Below are positions 40,836 through 50,334 of a stretch of DNA of 64,000 nt, piece by piece (the first letter of the stretch is position 1; each line of letters starts with the position of its first letter). The stretch comes from Citrobacter enshiensis. Its GTDB lineage: Bacteria; Pseudomonadota; Gammaproteobacteria; Enterobacterales; Enterobacteriaceae. The DNA lies in contig NZ_CP119862.1 in NCBI RefSeq assembly GCF_029338175.1, forward strand, positions 930,001 to 994,000. The letters are read 5' to 3'. Position numbers and translations under genes: made by a program. The notes under the pieces were generated by a model. It saw only the letters and a list, made by a program, of their open reading frames with translations. It was not told the origin of the DNA and ran no database searches.

Positions 40836-41521
40836 AAACTGTACTGGATAACCTGAAAGGCAAGTTAGTCGTCTCCTGCCAGGCGCTGGAACATGAACCC
40901 TTACACAGCCCGTTTATTATGTCGCGCATGGCGCTGGCGGCAGCACAAGGCGGAGCGGTAGCGATCCGCGCGAATAGTGTGGTGGATATTGCCGCCATCA
41001 AACAGCAGGTCTCTTTGCCGGTGATTGGCATCATCAAGCGTGATTACCCGGACAGCGAGGTATTTATTACCGCCACGATGAAAGAAGTGGATGAGCTGAT
41101 GAGTGTGGGGCCGGAAATTATTGCTCTCGACGCCACCGCGCGTCCACGCCCGCAGGGGCAAACGCTGGAAGCGCTGGTTGCGCAGATCCGTTCCCGCTAT
41201 CCGGCGGTTTTACTGATGGCGGATATTGCCAGCGTAGAAGAGGCTGTCACGGCGCAGGCGCTGGGTTTCGATTGTGTAGGGACCACACTCTATGGCTACA
41301 CCGCAGAAACTGCAGGTCACCGCTTACCGGAAAATGACTGCCGCTTTTTACGCGATGTGCTGGCTGCCGTGACGGTTCCGGTGGTGGCGGAGGGGAATGT
41401 CGAAACGCCGGAGCTGGCAGCGCGTTGCCTTGCGTTAGGCGCACACACCGTTGTGGTGGGTGGTGCGATCACCCGTCCGCAGCAGATCACGGAACGCTTT
41501 ATTGCGGCAATCACAGCGTAA
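40832..41521 (+). CDS. nanE: N-acetylmannosamine-6-phosphate 2-epimerase NanE
   Basis: A 229-residue TIM-barrel Nan[44 protein letters not shown] and LDATARPRP are family motifs; VGTTLYGYT and [10 protein letters not shown] form the phosphate site. It converts ManNAc 6-phosphate to GlcNAc 6-phosphate, feeding nagAB. It overlaps the PTS gene (ATGA, 4 bp). No nanA, nanT or nanK is beside it, so it probably serves the PTS rather than sialic acid catabolism. A second nanE in a nan operon elsewhere is possible. Confidence 0.93.
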   Translation: MKTVLDNLKGKLVVSCQALEHEPLHSPFIMSRMALAAAQGGAVAIRANSVVDIAAIKQQVSLPVIGIIKRDYPDSEVFITATMKEVDELMSVGPEIIALDATARPRPQGQTLEALVAQIRSRYPAVLLMADIASVEEAVTAQALGFDCVGTTLYGYTAETAGHRLPENDCRFLRDVLAAVTVPVVAEGNVETPELAARCLALGAHTVVVGGAITRPQQITERFIAAITA

Positions 41522-41592
41522 AGCACCGATGGGGCATGATACTTTGGCGGGGATCTGCGATAATTATCGTTTATCCCCACATTGAGATGATT

Positions 41593-42264
41593 ATGCAGTA
41601 CCCGATTAACGAGATGTTCCAGACCCTGCAAGGTGAGGGTTATTTTACCGGTGTCCCCGCCATTTTTATTCGTTTACAGGGATGCCCGGTCGGCTGTGCC
41701 TGGTGCGATACCAAACACACCTGGGATAAGCTTGAGGATCGGGAAGTTTCCCTGTATAGCATCCTGGCCAAAACCAAAGAGAGCGACAAATGGGGCGCGG
41801 CGAGCAGCGAAGATCTGCTGGCGGTAATTGGCCGACAGGGTTATACCGCACGTCATGTGGTGATTACCGGCGGTGAGCCCTGCATTCATGATTTGATGCC
41901 GCTCACCGAGTTGCTGGAAAAGAACGGTTTCAGCTGCCAGATTGAGACCAGCGGCACCCACGAAGTCCGCTGTTCGCCCAATACCTGGGTGACGGTTTCT
42001 CCGAAAGTGAATATGCGTGGTGGCTATGACGTGCTCTCACAGGCGCTGGAGCGTGCCAATGAAATCAAACATCCGGTTGGGCGGGTTCGCGATATCGAAG
42101 CGCTGGATGAACTGCTGGCCACATTGACCGATGATAAACCGCGCATTATTGCTCTGCAGCCTATCAGCCAGAAAGAAGACGCGACGCGTCTGTGCATTGA
42201 AACCTGCATCGCCCGCAACTGGCGTCTCTCCATGCAGACGCACAAATATCTGAATATCGCCTAA
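41593..42264 (+). CDS. queE: 7-carboxy-7-deazaguanine synthase QueE
   Basis: A 223-residue radical SAM protein, the E. coli length. The cluster motif is CPVGCAWC (Cys 31, 35, 38; the CX3CX2C form). VVITGGEPC is the SAM-binding GGE motif. It converts 6-carboxytetrahydropterin to CDG for queuosine. The ATG at 41593 gives MQYPINEMFQTLQGEG as in E. coli; the open frame extends upstream through the nanE end without family support. A terminator follows at 42315. Confidence 0.95.
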   Translation: MQYPINEMFQTLQGEGYFTGVPAIFIRLQGCPVGCAWCDTKHTWDKLEDREVSLYSILAKTKESDKWGAASSEDLLAVIGRQGYTARHVVITGGEPCIHDLMPLTELLEKNGFSCQIETSGTHEVRCSPNTWVTVSPKVNMRGGYDVLSQALERANEIKHPVGRVRDIEALDELLATLTDDKPRIIALQPISQKEDATRLCIETCIARNWRLSMQTHKYLNIA

Positions 42265-42314
42265 CTTCGCGAATCTACTGACTGAAATTGTGGTTGGTGT
42301 AGTGTCGATTCCAG

Positions 42315-42340
42315 ACGGACAGCTCAGACTGTCCGTTTTT
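42315..42340 (+). terminator. Terminator after queE
   Basis: ACGGACAG (42315-42322) and CTGTCCGT (42329-42336) form a perfect 8-bp stem followed by TTTT. The remaining DNA to 42629 holds no recognisable gene and is AT-rich. Confidence 0.85.
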
Positions 42341-42629
42341 GTATTCCCTTCATAATTTGAACCCTTTCGATTTGAGAGATTCCCGGCAATCTCACCGCTT
42401 TCTTGTTTTCGATAATAATAATCCGCACGTAAAAGATAACGTTTGTTTGTTAACAGAGAGAGAATTGGTTTATCGATTGGTGGTTTTGGACTGGATTTAA
42501 CAGACAATGATTTTTCTTTTTAAATTAAATAATTAGACGCTCCTTGATCATATGGGTTTGTGATGAAAGTGTTGGCCAAAAGTTGGTAGACTGCTGGGTG
42601 TGAAAAAGGTGTTTTTAAACAAATTGATA

Positions 42630-42665
42630 GGATTATAAAGCTCCTCACGTCAGCGAGGATAATCC
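42630..42665. repeat. Nested inverted repeat upstream of the 80-residue ORF
   Basis: GGATTAT (42630-42636) pairs with ATAATCC (42659-42665), and inside it CCTC (42643-42646) pairs with GAGG (42655-42658). It lies 58 bp before the ORF at 42724. It lacks a T-run, so a leader RNA structure or a protein site is more likely than a terminator. Confidence 0.4.
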
Positions 42666-42723
42666 ACAATACATGGCTCATATCATCAGAGTGACGAGAT
42701 GTTTCCATACGAATGGAGTCATT

Positions 42724-42966
42724 ATGGCTATATATATTGAAATAAATAAAAAATATGAAGATAAGCTGGTCGTTATTTACATCTATTCTCCGTCAGGCAA
42801 GCACAGCGGCGAATTATTAATCCACAAACACAATTTTGAGCTATGTTCTATTCTCTCTGCGGAGGGAGAAGAAGATGATTTTTATGTTTTTCGTGCCTGG
42901 TCTGCAATCAGAAAATGCTACAGCCGTGATGGTCAGTTTCCTGAAACAGCATGTTATGCCGCTTGA
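42724..42966 (+). CDS. Small orphan protein of unknown function
   Basis: An 80-residue protein with the N-terminus MAIYIEINKKYEDKLVVIYI and the middle segment HSGELLIHKHNFELC. I do not recognise a family. It has alternating hydrophobic residues suggestive of beta strands, an acidic EGEEDD cluster and no signal peptide. The ATG at 42724 has TGGAG upstream; an in-frame ATG at 42673 lacks a ribosome site. Its base composition is markedly AT-richer than queE and queD on either side, suggesting transfer. A stand-alone immunity or toxin-neutralising protein is one guess. The ORF could also be a relic of a larger insertion. Confidence 0.6.
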   Translation: MAIYIEINKKYEDKLVVIYIYSPSGKHSGELLIHKHNFELCSILSAEGEEDDFYVFRAWSAIRKCYSRDGQFPETACYAA

Positions 42967-43038
42967 AGAGTAAGACCGTTCCCTGCGAACGCAAGGAACG
43001 TGTGGTAACTGTATTTGGGGGCGTAGCAAACTCGATTC

Positions 43039-43401
43039 TTACTCGCCGCGATAAATGCAGCCCGCTGTGCAGGTTTCTTTCACCATCACCGCGCTTAGCA
43101 GAGGGACGACAGGTTTAACCTGGTCCCAAATCCAGTGCGCCAGCACTTCACTGGTCGGATTCTCCAGACCAGGGATATCGTTCAGATAGTAGTGATCCAG
43201 ACGATCGTAGGTCGGTTTGAACGCCGCTTTGAGTTCGGCGAAATCGATGATCCAACCCGTATGCGGATCCACTTCACCGGTAATTTCGAGTCGCACCATG
43301 AACGAATGACCGTGCAGACGGCCACATTTATGCCCGGCAGGTACATGCGGCAGGCGGTGGGCGGCTTCGAAGGTGAAATCTTTAAACAGGGTGGTGGTCA
43401 T
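43039..43401 (-). CDS. queD: 6-carboxy-5,6,7,8-tetrahydropterin synthase QueD
   Basis: A 120-residue PTPS-family enzyme. Zinc-binding histidines lie in [10 protein letters not shown] (His 15) and CGRLHGHSF (His 30, His 32; catalytic Cys 26). Conserved [13 protein letters not shown] and CTAGCIYRG complete the fold. It converts dihydroneopterin triphosphate to CPH4, the step before QueE. It is divergent from cysJ, with about 300 bp between them. One residue shorter than E. coli QueD. Confidence 0.95.
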   Translation of the reverse strand: MTTTLFKDFTFEAAHRLPHVPAGHKCGRLHGHSFMVRLEITGEVDPHTGWIIDFAELKAAFKPTYDRLDHYYLNDIPGLENPTSEVLAHWIWDQVKPVVPLLSAVMVKETCTAGCIYRGE

Positions 43402-43579
43402 GATTAGCTCTCAATGATACGAAAAACCGCCGTAGGGTACCGGAAAGTACATTTTTTATCATTAACTAAAACGGCGCTCAGCCGCTGATTACGCTATTTA
43501 TCCCGGTTAACTTTTTTATTTTCTTTAATTTCATGGGATTAGATAATCGTTTTTGCTGTTAATAAGTATAGTTAAAACA

Positions 43580-43632
43580 GGTTAGTCCATTTGGTTATTT
43601 GTTATTTCCATCCCTTCTTTAATTGTTACTAT
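43580..43632 (+). promoter_or_regulatory. cysJIH promoter region, probable CysB target
   Basis: An AT-rich stretch before a TACTAT -10-like hexamer (43627-43632), 74 bp upstream of cysJ. CysB activates cysJIH in enterobacteria; the site itself is too degenerate to define by eye. The rest of 43402-43579 holds nothing recognisable apart from the short queD leader. Confidence 0.4.
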
Positions 43633-43705
43633 CCTCGCCGTTAACCTTATCATCAGTTTGGGTTTTATTGCTTAAATCCGCATAGCTTACTGGACACAAC
43701 GACGC

Positions 43706-45505
43706 ATGACGACACAGGCCCCACCTTCCGCTTTGCTTCCGCTGAACCCGGAGCAACTGGCACGCCTTCAGGCGGCCGCGACCGATCTCACGCCTACGCA
43801 GCTTGCGTGGGTTTCCGGCTATTTCTGGGGCATGCTCAATCAGCAACCCGGTTCGGCGGCTATGGCACCTGCTCCTGCGGCTGAAATGCCGGGCATCACG
43901 TTGCTTTGCGCATCGCAAACGGGCAATGCGCGCCGTGTGGCCGAAGCCCTGCGCGACGATCTGCTGGCGGCAAAACTCTGCGTCACGTTGGTCAATGCGG
44001 GCGACTACAAATTCAAACAGATCGCCAATGAAAAACTGCTGATCGTTATTGCGTCGACGCAGGGGGAAGGGGAGCCGGCAGAAGAAGCCGTCGCACTGCA
44101 TAAATTCCTGTTCTCGAAAAAAGCGCCAAAACTCGACGGCACCGCGTTCGCAGTCTTTGGTCTCGGCGATACCTCCTATGAGTTTTTCTGCCAGTCCGGT
44201 AAAGATTTTGACAGCAAACTGGCGGAACTTGGCGCAGAGCGCCTGCTGGACAGGGTTGATGCCGATGTGGAATACCAGCCAGCCGCATGCGAGTGGCGTG
44301 CACGGGTGGTAGAGGTACTGAAAGCGCGTGCGCCGGTTGCCACACCTTCACTGTCGGTTGCGACAGGGGCGGTCAACGAAATTCATAGCAGTCCGTATAC
44401 CAAAGAAGCGCCGCTTACCGCGAGCCTTTCCGTTAATCAGAAAATTACTGGTCGTGATTCTGAAAAAGACGTGCGTCATATCGAAATCGATTTAGGCGAT
44501 TCCGGCCTGCGTTATCAGCCTGGCGATGCGCTGGGCGTCTGGTATCAAAACGATTCGGCGCTGGTCAAAGAGATTGTGGAACTGCTGTGGCTGAAAGGGG
44601 ATGAACCCGTCACCGTCGAGGGCAAAATTCTGCCGCTTTCAGACGCATTGGCGTGGCATTTTGAACTGACGGTCAACACCGCCAATATCGTTGAAAACTA
44701 TGCCACGCTGACGCGCAGTGAATCGCTGCTGCCGCTGGTGGGCGATAAAGCGAAGTTGCAGCACTATGCCGCGACCACGCCGATAGTCGATATGGTGCGT
44801 TTCTCTCCGGCGCAACTGGACGCTGAAGCGTTAGCAGGTCTGCTGCGTCCGCTGACGCCGCGTTTGTACTCCATCGCCTCGTCGCAGGCGGAGGTGGAGA
44901 GCGAAGTGCACGTTACCGTTGGCGTGGTGCGCTATGACATCGAAGGCCGGGCCCGTGCCGGTGGCGCCTCCAGCTTCCTCGCCGATCGCATAGAGGAAGA
45001 GGGTGAAGTACGTGTATTCATCGAACACAACGACAACTTCCGTCTGCCTGCCAACCCGGAGACGCCGGTTATCATGATTGGCCCGGGTACCGGTATCGCG
45101 CCGTTCCGCGCCTTTATGCAGCAGCGTGCGGCGGATGAAGCGCCGGGCAAAAACTGGCTGTTTTTTGGCAACCCGCACTTTACGGAAGATTTCCTTTACC
45201 AGGTCGAATGGCAGCGCTACGTCAAAGAGGGCGTGCTGAACCGCATCGATCTGGCCTGGTCCCGCGACCAAAAACAAAAAATATACGTACAAGACAAACT
45301 GCGCGAACAGGGCGCGGAACTGTGGCGCTGGATCAATGATGGTGCCCACCTTTATGTCTGCGGCGACGCTAATCGCATGGCGAAAGACGTTGAACAGGCT
45401 TTGCTGGACGTGATTGCTGAATTCGGCGGTATGGACGCCGAAGCAGCGGATGAATTTTTAAGTGAGCTGCGCGTTGAGCGCCGTTATCAGCGAGATGTCT
45501 ACTAA
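43706..45505 (+). CDS. cysJ: Sulfite reductase flavoprotein CysJ
   Basis: A 599-residue alpha subunit of assimilatory sulfite reductase, the E. coli length. A flavodoxin domain (about 60-200; [17 protein letters not shown]) binds FMN. An FAD-binding domain contains RLYSIASS. The C-terminal NADPH module contains [18 protein letters not shown] and [11 protein letters not shown]. It passes electrons from NADPH to CysI. Its TAA overlaps the cysI ATG by one base (TAATG), coupling the subunits. Confidence 0.96.
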   Translation: MTTQAPPSALLPLNPEQLARLQAAATDLTPTQLAWVSGYFWGMLNQQPGSAAMAPAPAAEMPGITLLCASQTGNARRVAEALRDDLLAAKLCVTLVNAGDYKFKQIANEKLLIVIASTQGEGEPAEEAVALHKFLFSKKAPKLDGTAFAVFGLGDTSYEFFCQSGKDFDSKLAELGAERLLDRVDADVEYQPAACEWRARVVEVLKARAPVATPSLSVATGAVNEIHSSPYTKEAPLTASLSVNQKITGRDSEKDVRHIEIDLGDSGLRYQPGDALGVWYQNDSALVKEIVELLWLKGDEPVTVEGKILPLSDALAWHFELTVNTANIVENYATLTRSESLLPLVGDKAKLQHYAATTPIVDMVRFSPAQLDAEALAGLLRPLTPRLYSIASSQAEVESEVHVTVGVVRYDIEGRARAGGASSFLADRIEEEGEVRVFIEHNDNFRLPANPETPVIMIGPGTGIAPFRAFMQQRAADEAPGKNWLFFGNPHFTEDFLYQVEWQRYVKEGVLNRIDLAWSRDQKQKIYVQDKLREQGAELWRWINDGAHLYVCGDANRMAKDVEQALLDVIAEFGGMDAEAADEFLSELRVERRYQRDVY

Positions 45506-47217
45506 TGAGCGAAAAACACCCTGGGCCTTTAGTGGTCGAAGGCAAACTGACGGACGCCGAGCGCATGAAGCTGGAAAGCAACTACCTGCGCGGCACTATT
45601 GCAGAAGATTTGAATGACACGCTTACCGGCGGTTTCAAAGGCGACAACTTCCTGCTGATCCGCTTCCACGGCATGTATCAGCAGGATGACCGCGATATCC
45701 GCGCCGAGCGTGCCGAACAGAAGCTGGAGCCGCGTCATGCGATGCTGCTGCGCTGTCGTCTGCCGGGTGGGGTGATCACCACCAAACAGTGGCAGGCGAT
45801 TGATAAATTCGCCCATGACAACACCATCTACGGCAGCATCCGTCTGACTAACCGCCAGACTTTCCAGTTCCACGGCATTTTGAAGAAGAACGTGAAACCA
45901 GTGCATCAGATGCTGCACTCGGTGGGGCTGGACGCGCTGGCAACCGCCAACGACATGAACCGTAACGTGCTCTGTACGTCGAACCCGTATGAGTCCGAAC
46001 TGCACGCTGAAGCCTACGAATGGGCGAAGAAGATCTCTGAGCATCTGCTGCCGCGCACCCGCGCCTATGCGGAGATCTGGCTCGATCAGGAGAAGGTTGC
46101 GACCACCGATGAAGAACCGATCCTCGGCCAGACCTATCTGCCGCGTAAGTTCAAAACCACGGTAGTGATCCCGCCGCAGAACGACATCGATCTGCACGCC
46201 AACGACATGAATTTCGTGGCGATTGCCGAAAACGGCAAACTGGTGGGCTTTAACCTGCTGGTGGGCGGTGGGCTTTCCATCGAACACGGCAACAAAAAAA
46301 CCTACGCCCGTACGGCGAGCGAATTTGGCTATATTCCGCTGGAGCACACGCTGGCGGTGGCGGAAGCAGTGGTCACTACCCAGCGCGACTGGGGCAACCG
46401 TACCGACCGTAAAAACGCGAAAACCAAATACACGCTGGAGCGCGTTGGCGTTGACACCTTCAAAGCGGAGGTTGAACGTCGCGCGGGCATCACGTTTGCG
46501 CCGATCCGCCCGTATGAATTTACTGGGCGTGGCGATCGTATCGGCTGGGTAAAAGGCATCGACAATAAATGGCATCTGACGCTGTTTATTGAGAACGGCC
46601 GTATTCTGGATTATCCGGGGCGTCCGCTGAAAACCGGTCTGCTGGAGATCTCGAAGATCCACAAAGGCGAGTTTCGAATCACTGCCAACCAGAATCTGAT
46701 CATCGCCGGGGTGCCAGAGAGCCAGAAAGCGAAGATCGAAAAACTGGCGCGCGATAGCGGCCTGATGAACTCGGTCACGCCGCAGCGCGAAAACTCAATG
46801 GCCTGCGTGTCGTTCCCGACCTGTCCGCTGGCGATGGCGGAAGCAGAGCGTTTCCTGCCAACGTTTATCGATAATATCGACACGCTGATGGCGAAGCACG
46901 GCGTCAGCGACGAACATATTGTGATGCGTGTTACCGGGTGTCCGAACGGTTGCGGTCGCGCCATGCTGGCAGAAGTCGGCCTGGTCGGGAAAGCGCCAGG
47001 GCGTTACAACCTGCACCTGGGCGGTAATCGCATCGGGACGCGCATCCCACGGATGTTCAAAGAGAATATCACCGAGCCGGAAATTCTGGCCTCTCTCGAT
47101 GAGCTGATTGGGCGCTGGGTGAAAGAGCGTGAAGCGGGTGAAGGCTTCGGTGACTTTACGGTGCGTGCGGGCATCATTCGCCCGGTGCTCGACCCGGCCC
47201 GCGATTTTTGGGAATAG
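45505..47217 (+). CDS. cysI: Sulfite reductase hemoprotein CysI
   Basis: A 570-residue beta subunit that reduces sulfite to sulfide with six electrons. The coupled siroheme and [4Fe-4S] cluster ligands are exactly placed: Cys 434 and Cys 440 (CVSFPTC), Cys 479 and Cys 483 (CPNGC). [16 protein letters not shown] is a sulfite-binding repeat. It overlaps cysJ by one base. A REP pair separates it from cysH in the same operon. The 377-codon reverse-strand frame within it is a composition shadow. Confidence 0.97.
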   Translation: MSEKHPGPLVVEGKLTDAERMKLESNYLRGTIAEDLNDTLTGGFKGDNFLLIRFHGMYQQDDRDIRAERAEQKLEPRHAMLLRCRLPGGVITTKQWQAIDKFAHDNTIYGSIRLTNRQTFQFHGILKKNVKPVHQMLHSVGLDALATANDMNRNVLCTSNPYESELHAEAYEWAKKISEHLLPRTRAYAEIWLDQEKVATTDEEPILGQTYLPRKFKTTVVIPPQNDIDLHANDMNFVAIAENGKLVGFNLLVGGGLSIEHGNKKTYARTASEFGYIPLEHTLAVAEAVVTTQRDWGNRTDRKNAKTKYTLERVGVDTFKAEVERRAGITFAPIRPYEFTGRGDRIGWVKGIDNKWHLTLFIENGRILDYPGRPLKTGLLEISKIHKGEFRITANQNLIIAGVPESQKAKIEKLARDSGLMNSVTPQRENSMACVSFPTCPLAMAEAERFLPTFIDNIDTLMAKHGVSDEHIVMRVTGCPNGCGRAMLAEVGLVGKAPGRYNLHLGGNRIGTRIPRMFKENITEPEILASLDELIGRWVKEREAGEGFGDFTVRAGIIRPVLDPARDFWE

Positions 47218-47223
47218 TGCGGT

Positions 47224-47301
47224 CTGTTGCCCGGTGGCGCTACGCTTACCGGGCCTACGGATTTTGTAGGCCGGATAAGCGCAGCGCCATCCGGCAAAGC
47301 A
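47224..47301. repeat. BIME between cysI and cysH
   Basis: TGCCCGGTGGCGCTACGC...CGGGC (47227-47252) and GTAGGCCGGATAAGCGC...GCGCCATCCGGC (47266-47295) are two inverted REP units within the cysJIH operon. Confidence 0.8.
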
Positions 47302-47316
47302 AACAGTGAGGAACCT

Positions 47317-48051
47317 ATGTCCGTATTCGATTTACAGGCGTTGAACGCGCTGCCGAAAGTTGAGCGGGTGATGGCGTTGGCGGAAATCAACAGCCAGCTG
47401 GAAAAACGGGACGCTGAAGAGCGCGTGGCGTGGGCGCTGGAGAATCTGCCCGGCGAATACGTGCTCTCTTCCAGCTTCGGCATCCAGGCGGCAGTCAGCC
47501 TGCATCTGGTCAATCAGATCCGCCCGGATATCCCGGTGATCCTCACCGATACCGGCTATCTGTTCCCGGAAACCTACCAGTTTATTGATGAATTAGCAGA
47601 CAAGCTCAGGCTGAACCTGAAGGTCTACCGCGCGACGGAGAGCGCCGCGTGGCAGGAAGCGCGCTACGGTAAGTTGTGGGAGCAGGGTGTTGAAGGCATT
47701 GAGAAATACAATGAAATCAACAAAGTGGAACCGATGAATCGGGCGTTAAAAGATCTTAACGCACAAACCTGGTTTGCTGGCCTACGCCGCGAGCAGTCCG
47801 GCAGTCGCGCACATTTGCCGGTGTTGGCTCTTCAGCGTGGGATCTTTAAAGTGCTGCCGATTATCGACTGGGACAACCGTACGGTTTATCAGTACCTGCA
47901 AAAACATGGCCTGAAATATCACCCGCTGTGGGATCAGGGGTATCTGTCGGTCGGTGACACTCACACCACTCGCAAATGGGAACCCGGAATGGCCGAGGAG
48001 GAAACCCGTTTCTTCGGACTCAAGCGCGAGTGCGGACTGCACGAAGGTTGA
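47317..48051 (+). CDS. cysH: Phosphoadenylyl sulfate reductase CysH
   Basis: A 244-residue thioredoxin-dependent PAPS reductase, the E. coli length. [14 protein letters not shown] is the PP-loop-like motif, [10 protein letters not shown] and [10 protein letters not shown] line the substrate pocket, and the redox cysteine is in ECGLHEG (Cys 239). The absence of the CC...CXXC cluster cysteines marks it as a PAPS- rather than APS-using type. The ATG at 47317 follows GTGAGGA; the frame opens earlier in REP DNA. A terminator follows. Confidence 0.95.
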   Translation: MSVFDLQALNALPKVERVMALAEINSQLEKRDAEERVAWALENLPGEYVLSSSFGIQAAVSLHLVNQIRPDIPVILTDTGYLFPETYQFIDELADKLRLNLKVYRATESAAWQEARYGKLWEQGVEGIEKYNEINKVEPMNRALKDLNAQTWFAGLRREQSGSRAHLPVLALQRGIFKVLPIIDWDNRTVYQYLQKHGLKYHPLWDQGYLSVGDTHTTRKWEPGMAEEETRFFGLKRECGLHEG

Positions 48052-48072
48052 GTTTTCTCACTACATACAATC

Positions 48073-48107
48073 AACGCCTCCAGCCGCAGGGCCGGGGGCG
48101 TTTTTTT
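48073..48107 (+). terminator. cysJIH terminator
   Basis: AACGCCTCC and GGGGGCGTT form a GC-rich stem followed by a T-run (48101-48107). It sits in the 70-bp gap between cysH and iap, where E. coli carries its type I-E CRISPR-Cas locus. Confidence 0.8.
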
Positions 48108-48121
48108 AATCTGTGAACCCG

Positions 48122-49165
48122 CTAGGCTTTCTCTGCTTTTGCCAGCTCTTTCACCAGCGGTAGCATGATGCGAACCACGTCGCGGCTACGATGCTCAATG
48201 CGTCCAGGCAGCGCCTTGTCGATATGCTGCTGGTTATCCAGCCGCACATTGTGCCAGCTATTCCCGGCAGGGAAAGAGGCGGTTTTCGCACGTTGCTGAT
48301 AACCGTCTTTTTTGCCCAGATTCCAGTTAGTGGCTTCAACAGAGAGCACCGCGATCCCCGCTTTGTCGAAAACCTCTGCATCGTTGCAGCATCCTGTTCC
48401 TTTTGGATAGTTCTTGTTAAAACCGGGGTTGGAGCTGGCGGCAATGCCATGATGACGGGCGATAGCCAGGGCGCGATCGCGCGTCAGTTTACGCACCGCT
48501 TCCGGGGTTTTTTGCCCGCTATTGAAGTAGAGCTTATCGCCGACGATCAGGTTATCGAGATTGATCACCAGCAGCGTATTTTTCTTCTCGGTGGCGCTCA
48601 TCCGCTTAAGCAGGTTTTCGGCGCCCAGTTTTCCTTCTTCTTCGCCGCTGGTGGCGATAAAGCGAATACTGTATTCGGTGGGAACATCCTTCAGTCTTTC
48701 CGCCAGTTCCAGCATGACGCCCAACCCTGCGGCGTTATCGTCAATGCCCTGTAACGTCAGTCCGCCAAGATTGGCATCGGCGTCCGCATCGTTTTGCGGT
48801 GCGTAGGTATCCAGGTGCGCCATAATAATAATCTGCTGTGGCACTTTACCTTCATGCGCGGCAATAACAGTACTGCCCGTAATGTTATGCCAGTTTTTGC
48901 GATTGTCCCTGGCGGTATAAATATAACGACTATTAAACGTCCGAATATCACTGCGATATCCCATCTGTTCAAATTGCTGACGAAGATAATCGGCAGACAG
49001 CATTTCCGCGGGAGAACCGGTCATTCGTCCTGGAAAAAAGGTCGCAATATGTCGAGCCTGGGTATTTGCAATAGTGCCAGTGTTCGGCGACGTCGCGTGT
49101 GCGGGAAGGATAAAGCATACGCCGAGCGCCAGGGTAGCGGTACGGTGGCGCAATGCGGAAAACAT
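48122..49165 (-). CDS. iap: Alkaline phosphatase isozyme conversion aminopeptidase Iap
   Basis: A 347-residue secreted M28-family zinc aminopeptidase. An N-terminal signal peptide ends near FILPAHA. Metal ligands are visible in MAHLDTYAPQNDADADANL, GIDDNAAGLGVMLELAE and ATSGEEEGKLGAENLL. In E. coli it removes N-terminal arginine from alkaline phosphatase in the periplasm. It is convergent with cysH across a single terminator and divergent from cysD. Confidence 0.93.
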   Translation of the reverse strand: MFSALRHRTATLALGVCFILPAHATSPNTGTIANTQARHIATFFPGRMTGSPAEMLSADYLRQQFEQMGYRSDIRTFNSRYIYTARDNRKNWHNITGSTVIAAHEGKVPQQIIIMAHLDTYAPQNDADADANLGGLTLQGIDDNAAGLGVMLELAERLKDVPTEYSIRFIATSGEEEGKLGAENLLKRMSATEKKNTLLVINLDNLIVGDKLYFNSGQKTPEAVRKLTRDRALAIARHHGIAASSNPGFNKNYPKGTGCCNDAEVFDKAGIAVLSVEATNWNLGKKDGYQQRAKTASFPAGNSWHNVRLDNQQHIDKALPGRIEHRSRDVVRIMLPLVKELAKAEKA

Positions 49166-49363
49166 AGTGAGTCCTTAAATGCAAAGCAGAAATTTTTACC
49201 CGCCTAGTATGAAACCGTGACAGAGGTAAGACAATTTCATTTGCTCCGAAATGCCCGAATTTCGGTGGGTTAAGCACTTTTTGATATTTGCTTTCTCAAA
49301 TCGTTATTCTTTTGAGGAACTACTCATTCCAATTCGTAATTTCATTCGTTCCCCTGCGCTCCC

Positions 49364-49369
49364 TATAGT
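49364..49369 (+). promoter_or_regulatory. Candidate -10 of the cysDNC promoter
   Basis: TATAGT, 48 bp before the cysD start, in the iap-cysD gap. CysB activation of cysDNC is known in E. coli. No convincing -35 is seen, as expected for an activator-dependent promoter. Confidence 0.4.
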
Positions 49370-49416
49370 CGGGATATCTGATAGTAAAAAAATAGCGGTA
49401 TTGCAAAGGAACGGTT

Positions 49417-50325
49417 ATGGACCAAAAACGACTCACCCACCTGCGGCAGCTGGAAGCGGAAAGCATCCATATCATCCGCGAGGTGGCCGCCGAATTCTCT
49501 AACCCGGTGATGATGTATTCCATCGGTAAAGATTCCAGCGTGATGCTGCATCTGGCGCGTAAAGCGTTTTATCCAGGCTCGCTGCCGTTCCCGCTGCTGC
49601 ATGTTGATACTGGCTGGAAATTCCGCGAGATGTATGAATTTCGTGACCGCACCGCCAAAACCTACGGCTGCGAATTGCTGGTCCACAAAAATCCGGAAGG
49701 GGTGGCGATGGGGATTAACCCCTTCGTCCACGGCAGCGCGAAACATACCGACATCATGAAAACCGAAGGGCTGAAACAGGCGCTGAATAAATACGGTTTT
49801 GATGCCGCATTTGGCGGAGCGCGTCGCGATGAAGAGAAATCACGCGCCAAAGAACGTATCTATTCCTTCCGCGATCGCTTTCATCGCTGGGACCCGAAGA
49901 ACCAGCGCCCGGAACTGTGGCACAACTACAACGGGCAGATAAACAAAGGCGAAAGCATTCGTGTCTTCCCGCTCTCCAACTGGACTGAGCAGGATATCTG
50001 GCAGTACATCTGGCTGGAAAATATTGAGATCGTCCCGCTGTATCTGGCGGCTGAACGCCCGGTGCTGGAGCGTGACGGCATGCTGATGATGATCGATGAC
50101 AACCGGATCGATCTGCAGCCTGGTGAAGTGATCAAAAAGCGGATGGTGCGCTTCCGTACGCTGGGCTGCTGGCCGCTGACGGGCGCGGTGGAGTCGAATG
50201 CGCAAACGCTGCCGGAGATCATCGAAGAGATGCTGGTTTCAACCACCAGCGAACGTCAGGGGCGCGTGATCGACCGCGACCAGGCGGGCTCCATGGAGCT
50301 GAAGAAACGTCAGGGGTATTTCTAA
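49417..50325 (+). CDS. cysD: Sulfate adenylyltransferase subunit CysD
   Basis: A 302-residue small subunit of ATP sulfurylase, the E. coli length. The PP-loop motif is [19 protein letters not shown] (about residues 33-51), with [17 protein letters not shown] as a nucleotide-contacting region. With CysN it makes adenylyl sulfate from sulfate and ATP, driven by GTP hydrolysis. First gene of cysDNC; AAAGGAACGG precedes the ATG. Confidence 0.96.
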   Translation: MDQKRLTHLRQLEAESIHIIREVAAEFSNPVMMYSIGKDSSVMLHLARKAFYPGSLPFPLLHVDTGWKFREMYEFRDRTAKTYGCELLVHKNPEGVAMGINPFVHGSAKHTDIMKTEGLKQALNKYGFDAAFGGARRDEEKSRAKERIYSFRDRFHRWDPKNQRPELWHNYNGQINKGESIRVFPLSNWTEQDIWQYIWLENIEIVPLYLAAERPVLERDGMLMMIDDNRIDLQPGEVIKKRMVRFRTLGCWPLTGAVESNAQTLPEIIEEMLVSTTSERQGRVIDRDQAGSMELKKRQGYF

Positions 50326-50334
50326 GGAGCCGCT

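Noticed and set aside
42037-42507. 156-codon reverse ORF after queE
   Set aside because: Half lies antisense to queE and the rest has no ribosome site or family match. A small real gene cannot be wholly excluded, but support is lacking.
45529-46662. 377-codon ORF on the reverse strand
   Set aside because: It is antisense to cysI, whose Fe-S and siroheme residues are all intact. Long antisense frames are common in GC-rich, biased genes.
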